Source: a virus | DNA length: 22,386 bases | Reading direction: 5' to 3' (one strand) | IMG/VR virus record: IMGVR_UViG_3300032271_000886 | Coordinates: 1 to 22,386 of that record | Part shown: positions 7,496 through 14,556 of the stretch, one piece after another | Layout of the letters: the number at the start of each line of letters is the position of its first letter | Numbering within the stretch: position 1 is the first letter of the stretch | Made by a program: the position numbers and the translations under genes | The notes under the pieces: model-generated | Database searches by the model: none | What the model was told of the DNA's origin: nothing | What the model saw: only the letters and a program-made list of their open reading frames with translations

Positions 7496-7762
7496 TTATT
7501 TATTATTATTATCGATGTGATGTTCCAACCGCTCCTGTAGGTTGTCTACTTGCTTCTCAATACGGTTAACCGCATCGCGCATACTAGAGCCCCCATTAGG
7601 AACGTACTGCGACTCCACTTTTTTAATTCTATCATCAATTTCATCGAGTTTATCCAATTTACGGACAACTTTATTTAAAAACTTAATTCCTGCCCATACA
7701 ATGGCTAGGATTTCAATGGCTGAGGTAACTACTTGACCCCAGGTACTCACGTCGTTTAACAT
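7496..7762 (-). CDS. Single-span membrane protein with coiled coil, holin/DUF2746-like
   Basis: This 88-residue protein has one hydrophobic helix near the N-terminus (about 9-29), then a Lys/Asp/Glu/Leu-rich coiled coil (about 31-50), a conserved-looking break VPNGGSSMRDAVNRIE (54-69) and a second helix to the end. The PNGGSS(M/L)RDA break after a single membrane span is a pattern I associate with small actinobacteriophage membrane proteins near the lysis genes (DUF2746-like). It probably acts with the two-span protein that follows 11 bases later, for example as a holin partner or regulator of lysis timing. No signal peptidase site is seen. Confidence 0.65.
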   Translation of the reverse strand: MLNDVSTWGQVVTSAIEILAIVWAGIKFLNKVVRKLDKLDEIDDRIKKVESQYVPNGGSSMRDAVNRIEKQVDNLQERLEHHIDNNNK

Positions 7763-7870
7763 ACTAAATGCCTTCAGTTTTGGGTTCTACAAAATGCATG
7801 GTACGGTGTTTTCCGAAGTAATTGCCACTTAATAATTAAACAGGAAATATGAGTAAAAATCTCGCCCAAC

Positions 7871-7900
7871 TTGCATTATGTCAGTGGTTGTGTGTAGAGT
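7871..7900 (+). promoter_or_regulatory. Candidate promoter of the whiB gene
   Basis: TTGCAT (7871-7876) and TAGAGT (7895-7900) are separated by 18 bases, a fair sigma-70-like pair, 30 bases before the gene. The Shine-Dalgarno AAGGAG (7918-7923) is ideal and six bases from the ATG. The region 7763-7929 separates divergent genes and probably also holds the minus-strand promoter for the membrane proteins. Confidence 0.4.
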
Positions 7901-7929
7901 ACTACTAATCAATAGTTAAGGAGAAAAAA

Positions 7930-8304
7930 ATGATTGAGGCGCCAAGCTTTGACGGAACGCAAGAGTGTATAAACGTCGACCCTGAGATGTTCTTTCCAGA
8001 CATGCCAGAAAAAATTACGTTACCTGAAACTGCTTCTCTTGCGGAGCGTAAAGAGCAGAAAGACAACTATGAGAATGCGATGGAGGACTACCGTGAAAAG
8101 GTAGAACAAGCAAAAGCTATTTGCTCTGAGTGTCCATTTGTAGAACCTTGCTTTGTCTATGCCATGCAAAACGATGTGTATGGTATATGGGGTAACACCA
8201 CAGAAAACGAACGACGTAACTTCCGCCGTCGTAATCGCATACCCGCACCAAAATCTATGATTGCTAATATTGATTTTTGGGTAAAAGAAAAGGGCGCCTT
8301 TTAA
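7930..8304 (+). CDS. WhiB-family iron-sulfur transcriptional regulator
   Basis: WhiB-like (Wbl) proteins hold a [4Fe-4S] cluster on four cysteines and act with the host sigma factor to change transcription. Here the ligands are Cys13, Cys65, Cys68 and Cys74 (the last three as C-x2-C-x5-C), followed by the turn GIWGN (85-89, equivalent to the G-[VI]-W-G-G motif) and a basic Arg-rich tail (93-104) for DNA contact. At 124 residues it is slightly long. The gap between the first and second cysteine is about 51 residues, versus about 27 in WhiB1, because of an inserted charged helix (about 30-58). It is transcribed against its neighbours from its own promoter, so it probably acts at a different time from the late genes. 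Confidence 0.92.
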   Translation: MIEAPSFDGTQECINVDPEMFFPDMPEKITLPETASLAERKEQKDNYENAMEDYREKVEQAKAICSECPFVEPCFVYAMQNDVYGIWGNTTENERRNFRRRNRIPAPKSMIANIDFWVKEKGAF

Positions 8305-8315
8305 AGGCGCCCTTA
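8288..8315 (-). terminator. Terminator hairpin after the fibre gene, overlapping the whiB stop codon
   Basis: An 11-bp perfect stem (8290-8300 with 8304-8314) leaves a 3-base loop. On the minus strand it is followed by a T-rich run (TTTTCTTTT), so it is a good terminator for the 918-residue gene that stops at 8328. The whiB stop codon TAA (8302-8304) lies at the tip of the same hairpin, so on the plus strand the stem forms around the end of that message too, but the T-run there is weak. Confidence 0.85.
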
Positions 8316-8327
8316 ACTTTAGTCGGC

Positions 8328-11084
8328 TTAAAGACCAGTGTTACGAGTTAAAGTAACAAGCTTTGAGTCAGTGCCTTCGGTTAGTACTGTAGCGGCAGAT
8401 GGGTTCTGTACGGTTACTACAGAGTTTAATGGAACTACAACGCCACCTGTAGGGTTAGCTCCTGTTACACCAGCTACGTTAACCGTGATCTTGCTGTTTG
8501 CCGTATCAATTGAAGAAATAGCAACTTGGTTACGGTTGTACTGAGTATTAGGAAGGAAACCAGTGTTTGTATCATCTTTTACGTACAGGATGTTTACGTA
8601 GTCACCCACGGAAAGGCTAGCTACTGAACTTACTGTGTAAGTAACGGTACTTGTGGTAGTTGCAAAAGCACTAATTGTAAGAGTATTTGGAGCAACTCCA
8701 AATGATAGTGCAGTAGCCGAGTTAGTCGAAGTAGCTGAAGTAGATAACGTAATGTGCGTCGAATCAGGAATTGCCGCAACGGTTGTTCCGCTCGCAATAC
8801 CTAGACCAGATACAGGCATACCAATCTTTACGTTAGTCGTAGCACTAACAGTAACTGCTGTTGTAGCTGCCGCAGTTGTTCCTGTGATACCAGTTGGTGT
8901 GGTCTGATTGATCACGGTACCATCCAAGCCAGCAGCCTTTAGAGCCTGAATAGCATTGGTGTAGGTCTTGCCGACAACGTTAGGGACAACGTACTTCGGG
9001 AAGTAATCTGGGTAACCTAGACGTGGAGTCGTTACAATTTCAGCGTTATCTGTTACTGAGTTCAAGGTGATTGAAGGGACGGTGTATGATGAGCCCCATG
9101 AACCGTCTGTTCCACCAACATATGCTGGAGATACAAACGTTCCGCCCTTCTTGACCAAGTAGCCAAACTTGCTTGAATCAGCAGACGTGGTACTAGATGC
9201 AACTGGTAGAGCAAGGGTAGAAACCGTAATAGGAGCCGCTGAAGTAGAGACTGCAGGGGTTCCAGATGCCACAAAGGTTGATGGGTAAGTGATTGTTACG
9301 GCGCTTGGGCTTGCAGTAGCTACAGTACCAGAGGCATCATAGTTAGTTCCAGTACCTGCTACCGTTACAGGCTGACCAACAACAAAGTTGTTTGGAAGTG
9401 TAAGGGTGATTGAGTTCGCGGTAGTGGCAATAGATGAATCAGTTACACCTGAGACTGGAGTTGCAGCTGTAGTTGCAGATACCGTCAAGGTTGCAGAGGC
9501 TACGCTGATGGAAGCAGTTGATACGGCAGTAGGCATAGCCGCAACCAAAGCTCCAGCAGTAGCGCTAACTACAACAAAGTTAGTGTTGAATGCTGCAGTG
9601 TTTGCAACGCCAGACACACCTGCAATGGTAACTAGCTGACCAGCCTTAATTGAGCCAAACGAAGACGCTTTTGTAATGGTTAGCAGGTTGCTAGCAACAG
9701 CTACAGTTGCGCTAGACAGCGCCACCTGTGCTGGGGTGTTAATCGTAATACTGTTTGCAGTTGTAGCAGAAACTGCTACGTCACCACGAGTGTTAAGGTT
9801 AGCACCACCAATAAAGCCGTAAACGCTTACTGAATCGCTTGTTGTAGCGTTGTGTCCTGAAGCTAAAGTAAAGGTTACCGCAGTTCCAGAAACCGTTACA
9901 GGAGTAGTAGACGCTGGGTTTACTGGGAACTTGGCAGCGTTTACACTAGCGATTTTAGTTGATGCTGTAGCAACAACAAGACCAGATACGTTGTACTCAG
10001 CAAGAGAAGCGCCAGTTACAGACACATTCTGACCTGTTGTTAAGCCGTGAGCCTGCTGAGTAGTGTAAGAGTTGCTCTGTACAGATGCCCAACCGCTCTT
10101 TGTAGATGTTCCAGGGTTCGCAGCACTTGTGATCGTAAAGTTTGTATTATCAACTTTTGTGATAGCGCCTGATACGTTAAGCCCTGTTGGAACCATACCC
10201 GAAATTGTTACATACTGACCAGTAATCAAACCGTGGTTTGCACCAGATGTGTAGTAAAGAAGGGTTGAGCTTGAAGTAGCAGATACGTTTGGTACCTGAA
10301 TTGGGCCAACAGCCGAAGTAGCCACTGCCTGAGCAGACCCTCCAGCAGTGTTAATTGCGGCAATTTGACCAAATGAATTAACTGAATCGTAAGTTCCTGT
10401 GGAGGTGCTTAGTACAGTAATTTGGGTTGATGTTACAGAAGCAACCGAAACTTGGTTAAAGTTAAATTGTGAAGGAACAACGCCGTCAATAGTGATTAAC
10501 GATCCAGCGCTGATAAGTGTAGTTGGGTCAGATGCTACTGTGTACACAATAGTTGAGCCGTTTGCAGTAACGCCTGAGATAGATGCTGTAGTTGCGGTTG
10601 TAGCACCAATTGAGTTCGTACGGCCAGTGTTTGGCTGGATTGGTAAAGAGTCGCCCCACTCAAGGCCAACAGCCTGATTAGTAACAGAAGTTGGGGTTAA
10701 CCAAAAATCTCCACCACTAAGAGGTCCTGCCGTAACAAGGGTGTCATTCTGAACATACCCAGCAATAGCTGAAGCAGTTGTAGAAAACGACCCGTTTACG
10801 GTGAAGCCCGTTGAAGAAGTTACAGATGCAACAATAGCAGGTTTACCTGCACCAAGTGCGGTAGATACGTTATTAATTGTTGAGTTTGGAGCGTAGTTTA
10901 GCCATGCACTTGAAAATCCGTATAGGATAACAGGCTGACCAACAACAAGGTTGTGAGCGGTGCTTCCTGTGCTAACACTGATTACAGTGGATGTATTAGT
11001 AGCAGTAGCCGCGAGTTGAAGCGACGGGTTCTGGTACTGAGTTGGAAGGGTACTGGGGGTCCATGTACCTGAGTCTGTTGCCAT
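8328..11084 (-). CDS. Large repetitive virion protein, probably tail fibre or decoration, with a PASTA module
   Basis: This 918-residue protein is made almost entirely of Ser, Thr, Ala, Val and Gly, a composition typical of secreted beta-rich repeat proteins. Diverged repeats appear throughout, with units such as HGLITGQYVTISG (near 283) and HGLTTGQNVSVTG (near 346) followed by strands ending in a Thr-rich turn; they resemble FCCH-type repeats common in phage fibres and minor structural proteins. A PASTA-like segment PNVVGKTY...AIQALKAAGL is at about 697-720; PASTA modules bind peptidoglycan. No cysteine is evident and no signal peptide. Expected role: host-surface or cell-wall contact by the virion. 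It is the last gene before the 8290 terminator. Confidence 0.72.
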   Translation of the reverse strand: MATDSGTWTPSTLPTQYQNPSLQLAATATNTSTVISVSTGSTAHNLVVGQPVILYGFSSAWLNYAPNSTINNVSTALGAGKPAIVASVTSSTGFTVNGSFSTTASAIAGYVQNDTLVTAGPLSGGDFWLTPTSVTNQAVGLEWGDSLPIQPNTGRTNSIGATTATTASISGVTANGSTIVYTVASDPTTLISAGSLITIDGVVPSQFNFNQVSVASVTSTQITVLSTSTGTYDSVNSFGQIAAINTAGGSAQAVATSAVGPIQVPNVSATSSSTLLYYTSGANHGLITGQYVTISGMVPTGLNVSGAITKVDNTNFTITSAANPGTSTKSGWASVQSNSYTTQQAHGLTTGQNVSVTGASLAEYNVSGLVVATASTKIASVNAAKFPVNPASTTPVTVSGTAVTFTLASGHNATTSDSVSVYGFIGGANLNTRGDVAVSATTANSITINTPAQVALSSATVAVASNLLTITKASSFGSIKAGQLVTIAGVSGVANTAAFNTNFVVVSATAGALVAAMPTAVSTASISVASATLTVSATTAATPVSGVTDSSIATTANSITLTLPNNFVVGQPVTVAGTGTNYDASGTVATASPSAVTITYPSTFVASGTPAVSTSAAPITVSTLALPVASSTTSADSSKFGYLVKKGGTFVSPAYVGGTDGSWGSSYTVPSITLNSVTDNAEIVTTPRLGYPDYFPKYVVPNVVGKTYTNAIQALKAAGLDGTVINQTTPTGITGTTAAATTAVTVSATTNVKIGMPVSGLGIASGTTVAAIPDSTHITLSTSATSTNSATALSFGVAPNTLTISAFATTTSTVTYTVSSVASLSVGDYVNILYVKDDTNTGFLPNTQYNRNQVAISSIDTANSKITVNVAGVTGANPTGGVVVPLNSVVTVQNPSAATVLTEGTDSKLVTLTRNTGL

Positions 11085-11208
11085 AAGAGTTTAATCCTTC
11101 CTTAGGCGTTGAATAACTAGTTATTTCGCTGTTAGTGAAGAAATCGATGCCTCGAGTAACTTCCAGCTTTATCAGTTTATCTAATTCTGAGGTAGGCAAC
11201 TGCCTAAA
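11085..11208 (-). other. Leader region of the large fibre-like gene
   Basis: A 124-base gap between the 127-residue gene and the fibre-like gene, long for this strand. The fibre gene has GGAAGGAT about ten bases before its ATG. A TTG-started frame (11199 to 10996) is open through the gap and into the fibre gene in another phase, but it is probably not coding. A small palindrome TAGGCA-AC-TGCCTA lies at 11193-11206. No clear promoter was found. Confidence 0.3.
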
Positions 11209-11592
11209 CTATTTTTTGTTTTCGTTCTTGCAGTGCCAGCAGTGCTCTCGGTCAAGCATGTTATCAACACTAGCTTTTTCTCCATGGCTGCCTTCTTTAT
11301 GCATACTGGCTAAAAAGTCGCACTCGTCACAATCGTCTAACGGGCTAGGGGCATTGACATGACCCTCTGTCTGGTGGATCAGCTGTTGCATATCATCTGC
11401 ACCAGATTCATAGTCAATAAGCTCATCCATATTTGTAGACCCAGTTTCAGCCATTCTTTCTTCTAGAAAGTTAGGGTTAGAGCCAGGGTCTGGGTTAGGC
11501 CTATGTTTTTTAAAAGTATTGAAAAAATGACCAAAACGAGACATAGGATCTTTAGGATCTTCGCCCTTAGGAGTATGGTTAGGGTGGAACAT
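11209..11592 (-). CDS. Hypothetical protein with zinc-ribbon-like Cys pairs
   Basis: A 127-residue protein, polar and acidic in the middle, ending in a basic tail. It has two Cys-x2-Cys pairs, Cys88/Cys91 and Cys118/Cys121, 26 residues apart, with several histidines between them (His98, His103, His117). This spacing fits a zinc ribbon. Asp/Glu-rich segments surround the first pair. The gene starts at a TAATG junction with the 53-residue gene before it. Function unknown; a structural zinc site in a virion or host-interacting protein is possible. Confidence 0.65.
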   Translation of the reverse strand: MFHPNHTPKGEDPKDPMSRFGHFFNTFKKHRPNPDPGSNPNFLEERMAETGSTNMDELIDYESGADDMQQLIHQTEGHVNAPSPLDDCDECDFLASMHKEGSHGEKASVDNMLDREHCWHCKNENKK

Positions 11593-11753
11593 TAGACTTG
11601 GTGTTCTCCGTCCTGCCCTTTACCTGGGCTACCGTATGTAAAGATCGAGGGTAATTCGTTATCGTTCATAAACCTTTTACGCAGGCCAAATCTACTGTCT
11701 TTAACAGTGATTGGCCTAGCTACTGCTTTAATAAAATTTTTTGTACGGCTCAT
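11592..11753 (-). CDS. 53-residue basic hypothetical protein
   Basis: A short gene found from its junctions: its ATG (11753) overlaps the previous stop as ATGA and its TAA overlaps the next start as TAATG. The product begins MSRTKNFIKAVARP and is strongly basic in the first 30 residues (Lys/Arg-rich, RFGLRKRF near 21-28), then turns neutral and Gly-rich. A positively charged N-terminus suggests contact with nucleic acid or membrane, but no domain is recognised. The double overlap makes the frame very likely real despite its size. Confidence 0.72.
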   Translation of the reverse strand: MSRTKNFIKAVARPITVKDSRFGLRKRFMNDNELPSIFTYGSPGKGQDGEHQV

Positions 11754-11938
11754 GGTGACCATCTACCCCATTGAGTGGTATTAGTAGGGACACCGCGAAT
11801 ACCGCCCGTAACTTTTGTTAGAGCGTCTCTAAATGCCCGTGTGTTAGTTCCATAAGCCATAGCATTCTCATTATATTTGGCTACTGCCTGAGACTGTAGG
11901 TCTGACTGAGGTTTTAACGGCGGTCTTTTGTTAGCCAT
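11750..11938 (-). CDS. 62-residue hypothetical protein
   Basis: This 62-residue basic, polar protein has no membrane segment and no cysteine; a central helix is likely (about 13-42), followed by a Gly/Thr-rich tail ending in WGRWSP. It starts eight bases after the collagen-like gene and ends in an ATGA overlap with the 53-residue gene. It belongs to the same run of small genes between the virion proteins and the fibre-like gene. Function unknown. Confidence 0.65.
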   Translation of the reverse strand: MANKRPPLKPQSDLQSQAVAKYNENAMAYGTNTRAFRDALTKVTGGIRGVPTNTTQWGRWSP

Positions 11939-11946
11939 ACTAAACC

Positions 11947-13296
11947 TTAAGCAGATGGAGTAGTAGGTTTAGTTGGCTTAGCAGGTTTAGCGGTCTGTGT
12001 TGAGGTATCAGCAGGAGCGGCTGGAGCTGCTTTACTAGCGTCCGTACCAGGGGACACTTTTGCTTTAACCTTGTTCTTTACGTCTCTAAGTTTTTTAACT
12101 CCTGCAGCCGCAACTTCGGCCGCTACTGGACCAGCCCCAGGGAATAGAACGTTACCGCCAATGTTAGCTAGTCCCTTAATTCCCGCGTCAATAAGTGGAT
12201 GAGGAGATTCTCCTGATGCAGGTGCTGTAGGTACTGCTGCTGGACCCATGCCAGCAACGCCTCCGCCTTGCTGAGGAGTTCCTCCAGCAGCAGGCGTTCC
12301 ACCACCAGCAATTGGTAAACCAGAAAGAGTGGGGTTAGGCTGGTCAAAGCCTGGCTCTCCCGCTTTACGGCGTTTATCGTACTCTTGACTCATTGTAGTT
12401 GGAGCTATAAGTGGCCTTGGAGGATTATTAAGGAACTCATCTTGAGCTTCCTGAGGCATCTCAACGCCTGTCCGCTTCAAGTGATGTTCTTTAATTTGGT
12501 CTAGTTCCGCTTGACGCCTTGCTTTAGCGCTTTCAGCAGTTCTAGCGTCTTGCGCTTTAAGCTGCTGTCTTTCTGGAATTGCTTGAAGTTTACCTGTTAC
12601 AGGATCTTTTTGGACAGATGGTCCACGGAAATCGTGTAGTAAAGGAATAAACGTGCTAGTTCCCCCACCTTGAGGCTGATCCGTTTCTTGAGGTACTTCA
12701 GGCTCTTGTGGGCCTTGAGGCTCTTGTGGTCCTTGAGGACCTTGCGGAGCCAACGCAGGGATATCAAACTGAGAGCTAATTGGGCCACTTCCACCCCACT
12801 TAAGGTTTTTATACTGCCCAGACATAACTTGAGTAGCGGCGCGTCTAACAGCTTGTGGAGTACCAGGTTGAGCATCAGTTGCTGGAGCACCTTCTCCACC
12901 TGCTTGAGCGCCAGCTCCTTGGCCATTTCCTGCCCCCCACGGACTTCCTCCAGTAGTACTGTCTTTACCAACAAAGGTACCTACCTGGTCTCCGTTCTCA
13001 TCGTACTCGGCGCCTACTGTTGAGTGACGTATAGCTTGTTGTAGAAAGCCTTCGTCTCCGAGTGCTTCAGTCATTTGTCCATGCTCGATGTTAGCTCCAT
13101 GAGCTGCTTCTTCTCGGCGTAGTTGGGATTCGTATTGCATTAGTTTTGCCTGTTGCTTTAGGCTTCCCTTACCCCCTCCGCGCAAACCTCTAAAAGGATC
13201 ATTCAGCACATTATTAAGCATGCCAAGCCCACGATGCCCACCCACCATTTGGTCTGAGCTTGAAGCACCAACAATATTTTCCATAGGAACGGTCAT
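11947..13296 (-). CDS. Low-complexity, collagen-like protein, probably virion-associated
   Basis: A 449-residue protein of uneven composition. A Gly-rich N-terminus (about 15-45) leads into a charged helix (50-70). Then come Gly/Ala/Gln-rich segments (120-150), a collagen-like Pro-Gln-Gly stretch (about 184-210), a Lys/Arg/Glu/Gln helix region (about 245-290), another Gly-rich stretch (about 325-345), and a hydrophobic Ala/Gly helix followed by a Lys/Ala/Pro/Thr tail. No enzyme motif or signal peptide is seen. Such proteins in phages are usually flexible linkers, fibres or injected proteins. It overlaps the HNH gene by four bases (ATGA). The function is inferred only from composition and position. 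Confidence 0.6.
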   Translation of the reverse strand: MTVPMENIVGASSSDQMVGGHRGLGMLNNVLNDPFRGLRGGGKGSLKQQAKLMQYESQLRREEAAHGANIEHGQMTEALGDEGFLQQAIRHSTVGAEYDENGDQVGTFVGKDSTTGGSPWGAGNGQGAGAQAGGEGAPATDAQPGTPQAVRRAATQVMSGQYKNLKWGGSGPISSQFDIPALAPQGPQGPQEPQGPQEPEVPQETDQPQGGGTSTFIPLLHDFRGPSVQKDPVTGKLQAIPERQQLKAQDARTAESAKARRQAELDQIKEHHLKRTGVEMPQEAQDEFLNNPPRPLIAPTTMSQEYDKRRKAGEPGFDQPNPTLSGLPIAGGGTPAAGGTPQQGGGVAGMGPAAVPTAPASGESPHPLIDAGIKGLANIGGNVLFPGAGPVAAEVAAAGVKKLRDVKNKVKAKVSPGTDASKAAPAAPADTSTQTAKPAKPTKPTTPSA

Positions 13297-13586
13297 TTCT
13301 CGTTCTCCTTCTTGCCTGCACGGCGCTTGTTTTCTTTAGCAACATTCTTGCTCTTGCTTAATGGGCGTAAGTTACTATCTCGGTCATCACTGTGGTTGTT
13401 ATTCTTATGGTCCACGTCTTTATCTTTAGATAGCTTTCCGTGCTTACTCTCATAGTCAGCGCGAGCTTTATTCTTAGACGTAGTGTGCCATTTACCATCT
13501 GCGCCTTTTTTCTTATAGACGTAGATGGGACGACCACCGTTTTCTTTAGAACCTTTGTAAGGCCCAAACTTTTTAACTTCTGACAT
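13293..13586 (-). CDS. Small HNH endonuclease-like protein
   Basis: A 97-residue, very basic protein with the signature of an HNH nuclease: DVDHKNNNH near 57-65 (Asp59-His60), then SNLRPLS with Asn72 (about 71-77) and Asn81 in the following helix. This Asp-His...Asn...Asn arrangement coordinates one metal and cuts DNA. The length matches stand-alone HNH proteins of phages, which assist terminase cleavage or act as homing nucleases. The N-terminal half is a Lys-rich beta region. The gene lies far from terL, between a hydrolase and a low-complexity gene, and overlaps the latter by four bases, so co-translation is more likely than a free-standing homing unit. Confidence 0.8.
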   Translation of the reverse strand: MSEVKKFGPYKGSKENGGRPIYVYKKKGADGKWHTTSKNKARADYESKHGKLSKDKDVDHKNNNHSDDRDSNLRPLSKSKNVAKENKRRAGKKENEK

Positions 13587-13588
13587 AT

Positions 13589-14554
13589 TTAGCTCCCAAC
13601 TGGTTTAACGGTTACGTCTGAGTTTGGCTCATCAATAGACGAGGTAGTGTCTGCGCTACTGCCTGAAGACGTGCTTTCGTTAGTAGCTGACGGAGTAAGG
13701 CCATCAAACTGAGTTGACATTCCTGGGTTCATAGCTGACAAAGCTGAAGAAGCTCCTTGGGCCACTGCCCTATTTGGTTGGCTAACCCCACCAAAAATAG
13801 AGCTAAAAAATGATCCAAAAGGCATGCTACTGCCTGAGCTACTGCTTTGGCTACTGCTCGAAGTATTGGGTTTTGCAGGTTGCTGATCAATTACAGTAGG
13901 AGGTGTAGGAGCAATAGGTTTTTTAGGCTCCGCCGCAGCGCCCCCAGTCCCAGTGTCTGTAGGTTTGTAAGCTTTTCCAATAGTTGAAACATCATATTTA
14001 ATGTACTCAGGGTCCCCTCCTGCTTTACCTTGCACAATGTCTGACCAACCAGCAGGTCCGCCATACAAATCACTGGCTTTTACTTTCGTAATTGGAGCTC
14101 CGTTTTCTCCAGTAGTCCATACATACCCATTACCAGCAGATATGGTTACATGCCTATTTGGGTTTTTTGTATCATAAAACACAGGGACCCCTGCTGGGGC
14201 GTCTCCTGTAAAGAAATGCTTTTGATCTTGGGAGTATTTTTCCCAGTCTATGGCCCCTCCGTAAACCCCTCCATGCCCTAAGACCGAGTACTCGCCGTAT
14301 CTTTGACAGTGACCAGAATAATTTGGCTCCGTGTTGTTGGTGTCGTGTACTTTAAAGTTTTTACCAGTAGGATCAGCATTAGCTACAACCTGTGTCCAAG
14401 GAATACCACCAGGATTGACTATAGTAGTTGGGCCAATAAATCCTGGGTCTCCAGGTTTAACTGTAACTGGGGTCGATGAGTTAGTCGGCGTAGGTGTAGG
14501 GGTAGGTGTAACGGGGTTTAGAGGCTTAAGCCTAGGAGTAGTTTTTATTCCCAT
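13589..14554 (-). CDS. CHAP/NlpC-like cell-wall hydrolase with low-complexity arms
   Basis: A 321-residue protein. After a Thr-Pro repeat leader (about 13-35), a domain at about 45-150 contains Cys83 (GHCQRYGEYS), a following GGAIDWEKY segment (99-107), AGVPVFYD (121-128) and His135 in NRHVTISAGNGYVWTT (133-148). This Cys...(P)AGVPVF...HV(A/T)(I/L)..G.G..(S/T)T pattern is that of CHAP-like amidase/peptidases that cut bacterial cell wall; Cys83 and His135 would be the catalytic pair. The C-terminal half is Ser/Thr/Pro-rich and may be flexible. Position among virion proteins suggests tail-tip hydrolysis at entry, but an endolysin role is possible since no other is seen. Confidence 0.72.
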   Translation of the reverse strand: MGIKTTPRLKPLNPVTPTPTPTPTNSSTPVTVKPGDPGFIGPTTIVNPGGIPWTQVVANADPTGKNFKVHDTNNTEPNYSGHCQRYGEYSVLGHGGVYGGAIDWEKYSQDQKHFFTGDAPAGVPVFYDTKNPNRHVTISAGNGYVWTTGENGAPITKVKASDLYGGPAGWSDIVQGKAGGDPEYIKYDVSTIGKAYKPTDTGTGGAAAEPKKPIAPTPPTVIDQQPAKPNTSSSSQSSSSGSSMPFGSFFSSIFGGVSQPNRAVAQGASSALSAMNPGMSTQFDGLTPSATNESTSSGSSADTTSSIDEPNSDVTVKPVGS

Positions 14555-14556
14555 AA

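Noticed and set aside
7764-7799. 11-codon frame (MHFVEPKTEGI) just before the membrane-protein gene
   Set aside because: Too short to tell from chance, and no ribosome site of its own.
8338-10677. Several plus-strand frames of 60-92 codons opposite the fibre-like gene
   Set aside because: Val/Ala/Thr-rich products are a by-product of the low-complexity sequence on the other strand; none has a ribosome site.
10996-11199. TTG-started 67-codon frame before the fibre-like gene, in phase with the gene upstream
   Set aside because: It overlaps the fibre gene by 89 bases, has no Shine-Dalgarno at the TTG, and the second half is only a shadow of the fibre gene. The first 38 codons look coding-like, so a remnant cannot be excluded.
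11193-11206. Small palindrome followed by T6 on the plus strand
   Set aside because: Six-pair stem with a 2-base loop is too weak, and there is no plus-strand gene to terminate.
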